Shown piece by piece: positions 24,564 to 33,506 of a stretch of DNA of 64,000 nt. The position numbers and the translations under genes were made by a program. The stretch is from JAHELQ01 sp965603365. GTDB taxonomy: Bacteria > Acidobacteriota > Aminicenantia > UBA2199. The stretch spans positions 62,001-126,000 of the forward strand of contig CBFDCR010000001.1 in the NCBI GenBank assembly GCA_965603365.1, read 5' to 3'. Under the pieces are notes generated by a model. The model was not told where the DNA came from. It did no database searches and was given only the letters and a program-made list of their open reading frames with translations. Numbering within the stretch: the stretch's first letter is position 1; each line of letters starts with the position of its first letter.

Positions 24564-27500
24564 ATGAAACAAGAAGAAGGGGCAGTATTAACAGCCTATA
24601 ACGAATTAAAGCAAGTACTCCTAAATACAAAAGGAGACCAACGGCTGGAAGCATTAAAAAACGAATTCCGAAATGCAGCCGTGAAGGAACGAAGGGCCTA
24701 CAAACAAGCTCTTCTGAAATTTGCCCGGGAAAGGGATAGTGAACCGTACCACAAAATCATGTTTGAAACCCTGGCCTCCTTAGACACAATATGGAAAGAA
24801 CACATCCCCAAAAAAGATTTACTCAAAAAATATAATCAAGCTTATGAAAGGGAAAACTACGAAGAGGCCGGTCAAATATGTTCCGACCTCATCAACCAGG
24901 GTCTTGACTACCACGGTACCGAAAACATCGGCCCTGGAACCCTACTTCCCCTCCATCTGGAAGAACCCAAATTTTTACAATTCAGTCAAAAAGAAATTAA
25001 AATCCTCGATGTAGATTTAAAGCTCATCCACCAGGTGGATATCCTGAAAGACAAAGTGATCATTGATGTATTACCACCGCACAAATATCGACATAACCAG
25101 GATACCGAGAAAGAAAATGAAGTGAATACCAGAATATGGGTATTGCTGGAGGACATTAACGACCGACAACGTTTAATTGCCCCCCTTACTCGGGACCAGA
25201 AAGCACTGGATTTAAAAAATAAAGTAGAAGTGACAATAGAAAAGTGCTCTGAATTTAATCGGCTCTCCCGCTTTCAGGGTCATCTACTATTGATCGGCCA
25301 CACCTCCATTTACTACTATAAGCAAAATCAATATTGGGAAAAATGGCTGACCACTAAAGATAAAATCACCTGTTTTGAAGAAACAAAAGAGTATTATTGG
25401 TACGGCATCGTTGATGGTCATGTTCGCATTATCCACAGTATAGAGCACCCCGGTATCCGTAAATCCTTTGAACGTTTTTCCACCTCTATCAAAAGTATCA
25501 AAGGCAGCGAAAATTTTATTGTGGCGGCCAGTGAAAATGAATTGATGGTGACTACATTAGAGGGCGCGTCTATAATGGGACCGATTACAAACGACAGTGC
25601 CATCCACCAGGCCATTATACTAAACGACGAAATGATCGCCGTACTGCAAAATAACGGCCGCATTCTGGGCAGAGATGTCCGACAGGGCAATATTCTCTGG
25701 CAGATCAACTTAGAAGATCGATACGAATCTCTGATTATGCTGGGTGAACGGCTATATTGTAAAGAGGAAAAAGGTTCCACTGCCTTATTCACCATCCCCA
25801 ATACTCAGGATTTAACAAAAACCTTAAAAAAACACAATATAGCCGTCACCGAAGGCAAAGCCGAAAGAGATCCAACCGCTCCGGTTCAGGACAGGGTGGA
25901 TTTTAGCGGACGTGAGGACATTTTAAAAGATATTAAGGGATCTCCCAAAGTCCACTATTTAATAGCGGGGGTGCCCAGGAGCGGTAAAACCTCACTGCTA
26001 AAAATACTCCCGGATATTCTGTCTGCAAAATCCAGATGCAGTTATCTCGACATGGGACAAATTATTGAATATTGCGAAAGCCATAAAGATTTTGAGTCGA
26101 AATTGTTTACCCGCCTTCTGTCGCAGCATGGGAAAGCAATTAAGGAACTTGAAACTTACACAGGCCACCAAAGATTCAGAGAATTAATCAAAAGGGTGAA
26201 AGGAAACAAAGAGAACTGTGTGCTGTGCATGGACAATTTCAGGCTGCCGAAATTTAATGGTAGTCAAGATGAAAAAGAATTTAATCAGTTAATTAAAGAG
26301 ATCTACATCCACCCAGATGTACGCATGATGATAACCTGCATGAAAAACGAGCAAATAAAAAACAAAGAATACTTCAACAACATACGTCATTCTACTTCTG
26401 GTCAAAAACAGATCCGTCATCTTGAACTGCCGCCATTTAGTGAAATAGAAGCCAAAGCCGCCATTCGTCAACTCGGCACGTTTCAGGAACAGCAGGTTGA
26501 AGAGATTTACCGTTACGCCGGTGGTTTTCCTCACCTGATTCGACTCTACAAAAAATGGACTCCTGAACAGATTGACATCCATAGATATTCAGAAAAAATC
26601 GCCGATGAATATAAAAAGACAATCCTTTCCTACTTTAAAGAACTTGATCAGGATGCCTGTCTGGTGTTAGCTACACTAATCCATAAAAACCTGATAGCGA
26701 AGACAATCGTCATTAATAACTTCTACAATGACTACCCACTCTTGTGGAAATTTATCGAGAGGGGCAGTCTCAAAGATATACTGGATAGTATTGACAATTA
26801 CAGCAAAGGTATCAATGGAGAATATAAAAATGAAAATTTCAGGGTCGAGATAGTAGGCAATCCACGACTCTTCCAAATGGCCTCACAATGTATCCCCTGG
26901 ATTCAGACTTTGTTTGCAGCATATCAATTCCACCAGAATCCCACCCTGGATAATGCCTATCGGATCATTTCAAAATACCGAGACCTGATCGAGATTCAGC
27001 CGGAAGATGAAAAAGATGACACACCTGCATTTGAGAAATTAAGGGGAAAATTTAAAGAGCATTTTTTTATCAGAAATATGAGCCCCGAGGCTCGCCAAAC
27101 TCTGGAAATACCTTTGCCCACCTATATAATCATCCCCCTCAACCCCTGGAAAAAAGGAAAAACCATTCAACAGTTTAATTCTCTCTATATTTCACTCCAG
27201 GAACTGGTGCGACGGGCCAGAGAATCCAGCGAGCAAGAGAAGGCTGCAGCAAAATTTTATATCTTACTCTTCTCATTCGGCGATATTTCCTTTGAAGAAC
27301 TCCAGGAAGAGATGGCGGGATTGGAGCGGATCTCCATCATCGATACCCAGAAAATGAAGCAGGTACTGCTGGCCGACAATCACACCATGAAGACCCGGGA
27401 AATCATCTTTCAACAATTGCGAATCAGTGAACGGTCCCCCTATATCTTTGCCGGGCCTGTGGACGAACTCTTTTACGGCCGGGATGTCGAGATCGCCCTA

Positions 27501-28796
27501 GCCAGGGGTCTGCCGGAAAATATCGGCATATTCGGCACCCGGACCATCGGCAAGACTTCACTGATGCATAAACTGGAGCGGGACATCAAAAGCATGGAGG
27601 GCTGGCGGGTATTTGCCCTGGACTGCAGCAGAATCGACAATGAAAAAAAGCTTCTAGCCAATTTAGCGGAAAAAATGAGAGTACCTTATCGGGAAATATC
27701 AAATTTAAGTAGGTTCAGGCAATATATCACCGAAAAGGCTGAGGAGGACGAGGTTCAGTATCTATTCTTGTTAGACGAGTTAGATGGATTGATTGCCTAT
27801 GATACCAGACACGGCGAAAGGATATTTAGAACCTTCAATAAATTGTGTACCGAGCTCTTAGAAAGCGGAAGGGGCGCGGCCCGCTTCATTTTGCTTGGTT
27901 TTGCCGAGATGTATAAACAGATGGGAAATCCAAAATCCCGGCTATACAATTTCATGGTCTTTCTGCCTTTGGGGACGCTTGACAATGAGAGTGCCCTGCG
28001 CCTGGTTACCTCCCCGATGAAAAGTATCTTTATCAAGTGGCAGCAGCAAAAGGATGCCCAATTCCTGGTGGACCAATGCTCCGGCCATCCCATGCTGCTG
28101 CAAAACGCCTGCCATACATTACTGAAAGTTCTGGATGAAAAACCGGAAGAGTCAATGGATATCATTGAAACTAAGGATGTCAATCAAACCCTCAGTGCCC
28201 CTGATTTTAAAGATTTGTGTATGAGATATTACTATTCGATCACCCAACTGGATACGAAAACAAAAACTTTCTCAAGTAAACTCCAAAAATCACTTAGGAA
28301 AGAAAGGGAGTTCTTTTTGCAAGGGATACACCAAATTACACTATTAACAGCCGTCATCCTCCACCTAAAAAAGGGAAAACAGTTGTTCTCTTTAAACGAC
28401 ATTGGAGCAGAGTTAAAAGAGTATGGATTGGATCAATCCTCAGATATACTGCTCAGAATTCTCAACCACCTGTGCATGTACGGTACCTTACGGGTAAAAG
28501 GAGAACCTACAATTATTGCTAAAGAAAAGAAAGATAAAAGAGAAATAACAAAAATAATAGATGAAGTCAAAAAAGTGGAAGAGGAAATAAAAAAGGATGA
28601 TGAGAAATCCTATGGGAAAGTAGAAGAACTTACGGTAAGTGAACCGGAAATTTTTGATCCCAAAAGGGAGTATGCAGTAAAATTTAAGTACGAATTTGCC
28701 ATTAAGATATTCCCCAAAATCCTGGAGGCCACTTTGGGCGGCATCGAAAATTGCATGAAAGAAATCGAGCAAATAGCAGCAAAAATGCAAACATAG
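24564..28796 (+). CDS. Large propeller-plus-double-P-loop NTPase, paralog 2 (component A2)
   Basis: 1,410 residues from the ATG at 24564, chosen because AAGGGG sits 7 bases upstream; an ATG at 24558 is too close to that site. The domain order matches A1: helical N-terminus, propeller-like region (NGRILGRDVRQGNILWQINL), first P-loop GVPRSGKT at 469-476, Walker B-like CVLCMDN, helical middle, second NTPase domain opening LFYGRDVEIALARG, P-loop GTRTIGKT at 991-998, Walker B YLFLLDELD, then CSGHPMLLQNACH. The C-terminal domain is longer, with a charged helical insert (KEKKDKREITKIIDEVKKVE). Identity to A1 is highest around the second P-loop. Base composition is less A/T-rich than A1, so the copies may not be a very recent duplication. 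Confidence 0.88.
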   Translation: MKQEEGAVLTAYNELKQVLLNTKGDQRLEALKNEFRNAAVKERRAYKQALLKFARERDSEPYHKIMFETLASLDTIWKEHIPKKDLLKKYNQAYERENYEEAGQICSDLINQGLDYHGTENIGPGTLLPLHLEEPKFLQFSQKEIKILDVDLKLIHQVDILKDKVIIDVLPPHKYRHNQDTEKENEVNTRIWVLLEDINDRQRLIAPLTRDQKALDLKNKVEVTIEKCSEFNRLSRFQGHLLLIGHTSIYYYKQNQYWEKWLTTKDKITCFEETKEYYWYGIVDGHVRIIHSIEHPGIRKSFERFSTSIKSIKGSENFIVAASENELMVTTLEGASIMGPITNDSAIHQAIILNDEMIAVLQNNGRILGRDVRQGNILWQINLEDRYESLIMLGERLYCKEEKGSTALFTIPNTQDLTKTLKKHNIAVTEGKAERDPTAPVQDRVDFSGREDILKDIKGSPKVHYLIAGVPRSGKTSLLKILPDILSAKSRCSYLDMGQIIEYCESHKDFESKLFTRLLSQHGKAIKELETYTGHQRFRELIKRVKGNKENCVLCMDNFRLPKFNGSQDEKEFNQLIKEIYIHPDVRMMITCMKNEQIKNKEYFNNIRHSTSGQKQIRHLELPPFSEIEAKAAIRQLGTFQEQQVEEIYRYAGGFPHLIRLYKKWTPEQIDIHRYSEKIADEYKKTILSYFKELDQDACLVLATLIHKNLIAKTIVINNFYNDYPLLWKFIERGSLKDILDSIDNYSKGINGEYKNENFRVEIVGNPRLFQMASQCIPWIQTLFAAYQFHQNPTLDNAYRIISKYRDLIEIQPEDEKDDTPAFEKLRGKFKEHFFIRNMSPEARQTLEIPLPTYIIIPLNPWKKGKTIQQFNSLYISLQELVRRARESSEQEKAAAKFYILLFSFGDISFEELQEEMAGLERISIIDTQKMKQVLLADNHTMKTREIIFQQLRISERSPYIFAGPVDELFYGRDVEIALARGLPENIGIFGTRTIGKTSLMHKLERDIKSMEGWRVFALDCSRIDNEKKLLANLAEKMRVPYREISNLSRFRQYITEKAEEDEVQYLFLLDELDGLIAYDTRHGERIFRTFNKLCTELLESGRGAARFILLGFAEMYKQMGNPKSRLYNFMVFLPLGTLDNESALRLVTSPMKSIFIKWQQQKDAQFLVDQCSGHPMLLQNACHTLLKVLDEKPEESMDIIETKDVNQTLSAPDFKDLCMRYYYSITQLDTKTKTFSSKLQKSLRKEREFFLQGIHQITLLTAVILHLKKGKQLFSLNDIGAELKEYGLDQSSDILLRILNHLCMYGTLRVKGEPTIIAKEKKDKREITKIIDEVKKVEEEIKKDDEKSYGKVEELTVSEPEIFDPKREYAVKFKYEFAIKIFPKILEATLGGIENCMKEIEQIAAKMQT

Positions 28797-28821
28797 AAAA
28801 AATGATCCAAGAGGTAATCAT

Positions 28822-29340
28822 ATGGAAGAAAGGGCATTGAAAAAACTTTCAAACCGCATTGCGGTAACAAGATATGTCAATCTACATTTCGATGGCAAAG
28901 AACAAGATTCTGAAACAATCGCAAAAATCGTCGAAGAAGTTAAAAAAAGGCAATCTAAATCCTATTGTATTGCTTTTGATATTGTCCAGATCCCCAAAAA
29001 AGAATCGGAAGCAATTCAATTTCTTATTAACACAATCAATGAAACCCTTTCAAAACAGCAATTCAAGCACTGGCTACATGACGCCATATCCATTGATAGT
29101 GTATTGGAACAACTAAACGAGCGACTGGAAAAACCGGCTCTTATTGCATTTTATCATTTTAAAAATCCGGAAGATGAAAAAGAGAAGGAGCTTCTACAGT
29201 CTGTTAGGAAATACATTCAGACGAAAAGTTCTCTATTGCTGGGAGTTCTAATTATCAGCACTCACCCAGTTGGGAAATGGAATCTCAGCCCCTACTCTGA
29301 CTTAGATCAACGTTTTGTTGAATATTTTTTCTATATATAG
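28822..29340 (+). CDS. Small partner protein, paralog 2 (component B2)
   Basis: 172 residues, 25 bases after A2, with AGAGGT before the ATG. Aligns along its length with B1: TRYVNLHFDG, NTINETLSKQQFKHWLHDAIS, LNERLEKPALIAFYHF, LLLGVLIISTHPVGKWNLSPYS. Like B1 it lacks a P-loop and Walker B acids. The retained hydrophobic strands suggest the fold is kept. Its fixed place after the large NTPase in both copies argues for a functional pair. Confidence 0.82.
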   Translation: MEERALKKLSNRIAVTRYVNLHFDGKEQDSETIAKIVEEVKKRQSKSYCIAFDIVQIPKKESEAIQFLINTINETLSKQQFKHWLHDAISIDSVLEQLNERLEKPALIAFYHFKNPEDEKEKELLQSVRKYIQTKSSLLLGVLIISTHPVGKWNLSPYSDLDQRFVEYFFYI

Positions 29341-29365
29341 GTCTGTTAATAGCGGAGGGATTTAA

Positions 29366-30694
29366 ATGAATGATTACACGTTGATAAAAAATAAAATTTT
29401 CGAGGGTAGCCTTCCTGGCCAGAAAATAGTCTACGAAGACTGTGAAATAAATAACGTTACATTTGATAAAAGATCGGATGTCGAAAAATGCTTTTTTATA
29501 GGATGCCCTATCCGATCAATGAAAATTATTAAATTGAAAGACAAAATGGAATTTACTTTTGTTAATTGTAGAATTTCTGATCTAAGAATCGAAAAGTCTA
29601 ATATGCCTCATATTGAATTCATCGGTTGCCAAATTATCAATTCAAACTTCATAGATTCAAATTTAGCTGGAATAAAGTTCTCTTTAAAATTAGATAAACC
29701 CCCTGGATCAATAAAACCAACCATAATAGAATTCATTAAAAAATCAATTCAAGAATTAAAAAATAAAAAAAAGAAACTCCCTGAAGAATCATCTGTATAT
29801 AAAACAAAATTTTTGTTTTGCGACATGAATGATATGCTCATTGATCATACAACTTTCTCCGAAACCGACATAAAACATTGTAACTTAAAAAATATGAAGA
29901 TCTCCGAAAAGGTTACCATGCAATATGTCGACCTTCGGGGATCAAAAATTTTCAAATCTTGTTTGGGAGATTGCAAATTCCAGAACATCCGATTCAATAA
30001 AGGTTTCTTCATTGTTTACTGGATTGACGAACTTATATGGTTTATACCTAAAAGACTCTGGTATTTCAAATATTCGATAATGTGGAAAAAAAGATATGAA
30101 ATAGAAAGAGCAAGCAAGCTAAGAATCATACAGGAAAAAATCTTTAGAATCCGAAGAGTCATAAAAAAAATAATGTACAGCTTAAAAATAGGAAGACTGC
30201 GAATAGACATCATGGCCGATCTACTATCTTCAACAGATCTCCAACAAATTCGCTATAGCAATTCAGACTTCCTTGATTCTTACCATTTCTTCTGGCACAT
30301 CCAGGATCTCGATTTCATACATAACCTAAAGGGAAAACATCCATTTTTGGCGGGGCTGACGTTTTGGGCCAGTAATTATATGAGATCATTTGGTGCGTTA
30401 CTGACTCTAAGTTTTATCATCATTTTTTTATTTTCTCTAATCTACTCATCAAGTTGGATTGACTTCGTCAATAATTCTGAATCAGGCACCCTCTATCTGA
30501 GCTTTAAAATCTTTTCAAATTTCGGTATAACTCCACTTTCAGCAAATAATGGAATTACAAAAATTTTGGTAACCTTTGAGATCATATTAGGATACTTTGC
30601 ACTCGGGATCCTTCTTAGTATCATTGTATTTCCGTTCTCTCGCAGAACATCTCTGCCAATCAAAAATAAAAATCACGAAACCACCGATGATTAA
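29366..30694 (+). CDS. Pentapeptide-repeat protein with C-terminal two-TM channel-like domain (component C)
   Basis: 442 residues; GGAGGG 5 bases before the ATG; 25 bases after B2, so in the same operon. Residues 20-110 and 145-205 carry pentapeptide-like repeats (CRISDLRIEKSNM, CQIINSNFIDSNLAG, CNLKNMKIS), which build a right-handed beta-helix. A cationic helical stretch follows (RIIQEKIFRIRRVIKKIM). The C-terminus has a TM segment (ALLTLSFIIIFLFSLIY), a loop with LYLSFKIFSNFGITPLSAN, and a second TM (EIILGYFALGILLSIIVF). That layout is a 2TM ion-channel module, but the filter-like loop lacks TVGYGD/GFGD, so selectivity is unclear. There is no third-copy equivalent after B1. It may be the membrane effector of the system. 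Confidence 0.75.
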   Translation: MNDYTLIKNKIFEGSLPGQKIVYEDCEINNVTFDKRSDVEKCFFIGCPIRSMKIIKLKDKMEFTFVNCRISDLRIEKSNMPHIEFIGCQIINSNFIDSNLAGIKFSLKLDKPPGSIKPTIIEFIKKSIQELKNKKKKLPEESSVYKTKFLFCDMNDMLIDHTTFSETDIKHCNLKNMKISEKVTMQYVDLRGSKIFKSCLGDCKFQNIRFNKGFFIVYWIDELIWFIPKRLWYFKYSIMWKKRYEIERASKLRIIQEKIFRIRRVIKKIMYSLKIGRLRIDIMADLLSSTDLQQIRYSNSDFLDSYHFFWHIQDLDFIHNLKGKHPFLAGLTFWASNYMRSFGALLTLSFIIIFLFSLIYSSSWIDFVNNSESGTLYLSFKIFSNFGITPLSANNGITKILVTFEIILGYFALGILLSIIVFPFSRRTSLPIKNKNHETTDD

Positions 30695-30731
30695 AATCTG
30701 AAATTTTGGAGGCTGGGGGGCTAAGAAATCA

Positions 30732-30794
30732 TTGCCAGACGACAGAGAAATGTTATCTAATCCCGGAGAAATTTTATCCGACGCCAGAGAAACC
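30732..30794. repeat. Short 21-bp tandem repeat, three units
   Basis: Units at 30732-30752, 30753-30773 and 30774-30794, each ending in a GAGAAA-type core, and a partial fourth from 30795. A short minus-strand frame across it (DKVSLASDKISPGLDNISL) reflects the period and is not called. The array lies in the 283-base gap between the channel gene and VKOR. Confidence 0.75.
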
Positions 30795-30942
30795 TTATCT
30801 AACAAACATCTACATTTTTTAACTGTCCCGAAAAACCGAAAAATAATCCTCAGATGACCACTTTTATTATCAAACCGAGCTCGGTGCAAAGGTGCATCTG
30901 TCCGTTAACCATGTTTAAGTTTAAAAAGAGAGGAAAGGTTAA

Positions 30943-30970
30943 TTGACGAATAGTGAATTTGTAGTATACT
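30943..30970 (+). promoter_or_regulatory. Promoter of the VKOR gene (TTGACG-16-TATACT)
   Basis: -35 TTGACG at 30943-30948, 16-base spacer, -10 TATACT at 30965-30970. Expected transcription start is within about a base of the ATG at 30978, so the message may be leaderless even though GAGG precedes the ATG. Confidence 0.6.
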
Positions 30971-30977
30971 AAAGAGG

Positions 30978-31346
30978 ATGTGTGTACAAATCGTGTCGGT
31001 ATTGGGATTCTTGGTCTCCCTCTATGCCCTCTATGTGAAAATTAAGATGAAGAGAGACCGGGACTACCGCCCCGTCTGCGATATCCGGGACAACATCTCC
31101 TGCACCAGGGCCCTGGGCAGTCGCTACGGCAGCACCCTTGGCCTGCCCAACCCGCTCTACGGCCTGCTGTTTTACCCCTTCGTGTTTATCCTCTCTTTTA
31201 CCCAACCCCAATGGCTCATCTATCCCGCGGCCGCTGCCGTACTCTTCTCCCTCTACTTAGCCTTCATCTCTTACGTTATCCAGCGAAATTTCTGCCTGGT
31301 CTGCACCGCCATCTACCTCATCAACCTCGCCCTCCTCCTCTGCTGA
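30978..31346 (+). CDS. Vitamin K epoxide reductase (VKOR) family membrane protein
   Basis: 122 residues with about four TM segments. Two cysteine pairs fit VKOR: C34 and C42 in VCDIRDNISCTRAL, and the quinone-side CxxC at C106/C109 in NFCLVCTA. The conserved Ser/Thr near the first pair and NPLYGLLFY are also typical. Bacterial VKOR reoxidises a periplasmic DsbA-like thioredoxin and passes electrons to quinone, replacing DsbB in disulfide formation. This copy lacks the fused thioredoxin domain found in many bacteria, and no DsbA gene is in the window. Confidence 0.9.
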   Translation: MCVQIVSVLGFLVSLYALYVKIKMKRDRDYRPVCDIRDNISCTRALGSRYGSTLGLPNPLYGLLFYPFVFILSFTQPQWLIYPAAAAVLFSLYLAFISYVIQRNFCLVCTAIYLINLALLLC

Positions 31347-31447
31347 AATGAAAAAGCCTCAAACCGACCCGTAGGGATTTGATCAATTCGGCGTTATTCT
31401 TAGATTTAAAAAATTTAGTCAATGGGTATTGACCAGATTTTAAAAGA

Positions 31448-31476
31448 TTGACGGGGAGCCGTCAAGATGGTACATT
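31448..31476 (+). promoter_or_regulatory. Promoter of the DUF89 gene (TTGACG-17-TACATT)
   Basis: TTGACG at 31448-31453, 17-base spacer, TACATT at 31471-31476; start codon at 31516 follows an AGGAG (31507-31511). Confidence 0.55.
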
Positions 31477-31515
31477 ATGAATGAATAATTCGGAATTCCG
31501 CAGCCAGGAGCTAAA

Positions 31516-32379
31516 ATGAGGACTTACCTGGAATGTATCCCCTGCTTTATGAACCAGACTCTACGGGTAGGGCGCATGGTCAGCGAAGACGAAAAGCAGA
31601 TCAAGCGGCTGTTGGACGAGGTAGGGATGATGATTCAAGACATCCCCCTGGCGCATACACCCCCGGAAACCGCCCGGTTCATTTACGGGAAAATAAAACA
31701 GATCACCGGCAAACAGGATCTCTTTGGCCCCATCAAAGAGGCGTGTACCCGGAATGCCCTTTTACTGTATCCCGGTTTAAAGCATAGGCTGAAGGCAGCG
31801 AAGGACCCCCTGCTTACCGCCATCCGCATCGCCATTGCCGGTAACATCATCGATTTCGGTGTGGGTAAAAAATTCGATGTGGAGCAAGAACTGGAGGCCA
31901 CCATGACCAGGGATTTCGCCATCCTGGATTACCGGGATTTTCAGGAAGATTTGGCCCGAGCCGACCGCATACTCTACATCGGTGACAACGCCGGGGAAAC
32001 GGTCTTTGACCGGGTACTGATCGAGGAACTGGGAAAGCCGGTGACATACGTGGTGAGGGCGGCCCCCATCATTAACGACGCCACTGCCGAAGATGCCCGG
32101 CAGGCGGGGATTGACCGGGTGGCAGCCATAATGTCTTCCGGCTGCGAGGCCCCGGGCACCATTCTCCACCTCTGCAGTGAAGAGTTTTTGAAGATCTATC
32201 GCCGATCCCCACTGATCATCAGCAAGGGCCAGGGCAACTACGAGGGTCTATCCCGGGAAGGAGGCAAGATATATTATCTACTCCAGGTAAAGTGCCAGGT
32301 CATTGCCCGGGACATCGGGGCCCCGGAAGGCTCTATTATCCTGAAGAGGGCAGTTTCCCCTGAAACCGGTCAGCCTTAA
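31516..32379 (+). CDS. DUF89/ARMT1-like damage-control phosphatase
   Basis: 287 residues. It opens with YLECIPCFMNQTLRV, the CxxC-containing start of the bacterial/archaeal branch of DUF89, and contains LYIGDNAGETVFDRVLIEEL (about 154-173, metal-binding Asp/Asn), AAPIINDAT, and SKGQGNYEGLS. This family has metal-dependent phosphatase activity thought to clear damaged or overflow phosphometabolites such as sugar phosphates. Cytosolic. Monocistronic here, with AGGAG before the ATG. Substrate cannot be read from sequence. Confidence 0.88.
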   Translation: MRTYLECIPCFMNQTLRVGRMVSEDEKQIKRLLDEVGMMIQDIPLAHTPPETARFIYGKIKQITGKQDLFGPIKEACTRNALLLYPGLKHRLKAAKDPLLTAIRIAIAGNIIDFGVGKKFDVEQELEATMTRDFAILDYRDFQEDLARADRILYIGDNAGETVFDRVLIEELGKPVTYVVRAAPIINDATAEDARQAGIDRVAAIMSSGCEAPGTILHLCSEEFLKIYRRSPLIISKGQGNYEGLSREGGKIYYLLQVKCQVIARDIGAPEGSIILKRAVSPETGQP

Positions 32380-32426
32380 ATCCAGGCCGCCAGTCGATGT
32401 TACCTCCGGCAGATTGAAGATCTAAA

Positions 32427-33401
32427 TTACAAAACGCTGTACAGTGTTTTTATACACCTGCTGTACCATGCGGGTCTTTTCGCTTTGTCACCCCAATACC
32501 CTCCTGGAAGATCGGGATGGGTTACCACTTCCTTTACAGAGATATTATCTGTCTTCAGTTTTTTAAGTACCGATATCATACTTTCAAAAAATCCTCTCAC
32601 CAGGATGATATGACTTTTGTCAACGACTCGGCCATGCCCCGGACATACTTTTTCTATATTTTGGGTTTCCCAATGTTTTAAGGTGTTAATCCAACTCTTC
32701 ATATCAGTCGTAGGGTCACCAAAATACGGATATTGATCGACCTGTACAAGATCACCGGCCGCAAGAATCCCTTCTGACACGTAATCGGCGTAGGATGACC
32801 CGGCCGAGTGACCTCCGGTATTCCTGAACACGATCTTTTTCTCCCCTCTTCCCATTGATATCTCATTGTCAAACCAGGCTGTGGGCAGGAAGGGGGCGGC
32901 CGTTTTCAAAGACTCCCGGAATCCGGGAAATATTCCACTATATACCCGGATTTTTTTCTCGTCGAATTCAATCTTCAACTGCCTTTTAAACAAAGCCTTA
33001 GATCTGGATGAAGCGAGAATTTTGACATCTGAGAATGCGCCCATTCCAAAGAAATGATCGATGTGAGCGTGGGTAAGAAACAGAGCCAGTGTTTTCTTGT
33101 TGAATCTTTTCTCCATGTCCTGCCTGAATTGGGCAGCGACTTCGGTTTTCATTCCACAATCGGAAAAAACAAGCCCCTCATCGAGTTCAAAACAGGTAAT
33201 ATTTGCGCCGTATTCATGCTTTGCCATTACTACAGAACCCGCAACATCGATATAATCAATGCAGCCTGTGGCGGCAATTTTATCATCCCTGGCATAGTTA
33301 CAAATAGAAGAAAAGAGAATAGACATCATCACCATAATGATGAAATATTTTACATTAGACTTTATGCTTCTTATAAGCATCCTCCCTGATAGAAAAATCA
33401 T
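32427..33401 (-). CDS. Secreted metallo-beta-lactamase-fold hydrolase
   Basis: 324 residues with an N-terminal hydrophobic signal (YFIIMVMMSILFSSICNYA). The MBL metal motif is LTHAHIDHFFGM (HxHxDH, near 135-145). Further ligands are the His in GGHSAGSSYADY and the Asp in AAGDLVQVDQYPYFG, and a late CPGHGRV His. The overall form matches glyoxalase II/MBL-fold hydrolases rather than a true beta-lactamase. It likely acts in the periplasm on an ester or amide. Divergent from the patatin gene across about 105 bases. Confidence 0.85.
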   Translation of the reverse strand: MIFLSGRMLIRSIKSNVKYFIIMVMMSILFSSICNYARDDKIAATGCIDYIDVAGSVVMAKHEYGANITCFELDEGLVFSDCGMKTEVAAQFRQDMEKRFNKKTLALFLTHAHIDHFFGMGAFSDVKILASSRSKALFKRQLKIEFDEKKIRVYSGIFPGFRESLKTAAPFLPTAWFDNEISMGRGEKKIVFRNTGGHSAGSSYADYVSEGILAAGDLVQVDQYPYFGDPTTDMKSWINTLKHWETQNIEKVCPGHGRVVDKSHIILVRGFFESMISVLKKLKTDNISVKEVVTHPDLPGGYWGDKAKRPAWYSRCIKTLYSVL

Positions 33402-33471
33402 TTTTTCACCTCAAAGATATTATATATGAAACGTCTTAAATTTCAAATACCTAAAAGAAAATGACGTAAAC

Positions 33472-33500
33472 TTGATAAAAACTCTATTTTTATCTACAAT
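33472..33500 (+). promoter_or_regulatory. Promoter of the patatin gene (TTGATA-17-TACAAT), leaderless position
   Basis: TTGATA at 33472-33477, 17-base spacer, TACAAT at 33495-33500. The ATG at 33507 falls at the expected transcription start, and no good ribosome site precedes it. Confidence 0.65.
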
Positions 33501-33506
33501 TAGGGC

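Noticed and set aside
24326..24601. 91-residue plus-strand frame before the second large NTPase gene
   Set aside because: Starts inside the promoter block, overlaps the A2 start in another frame, and the matching frame in copy 1 stops after 11 codons.
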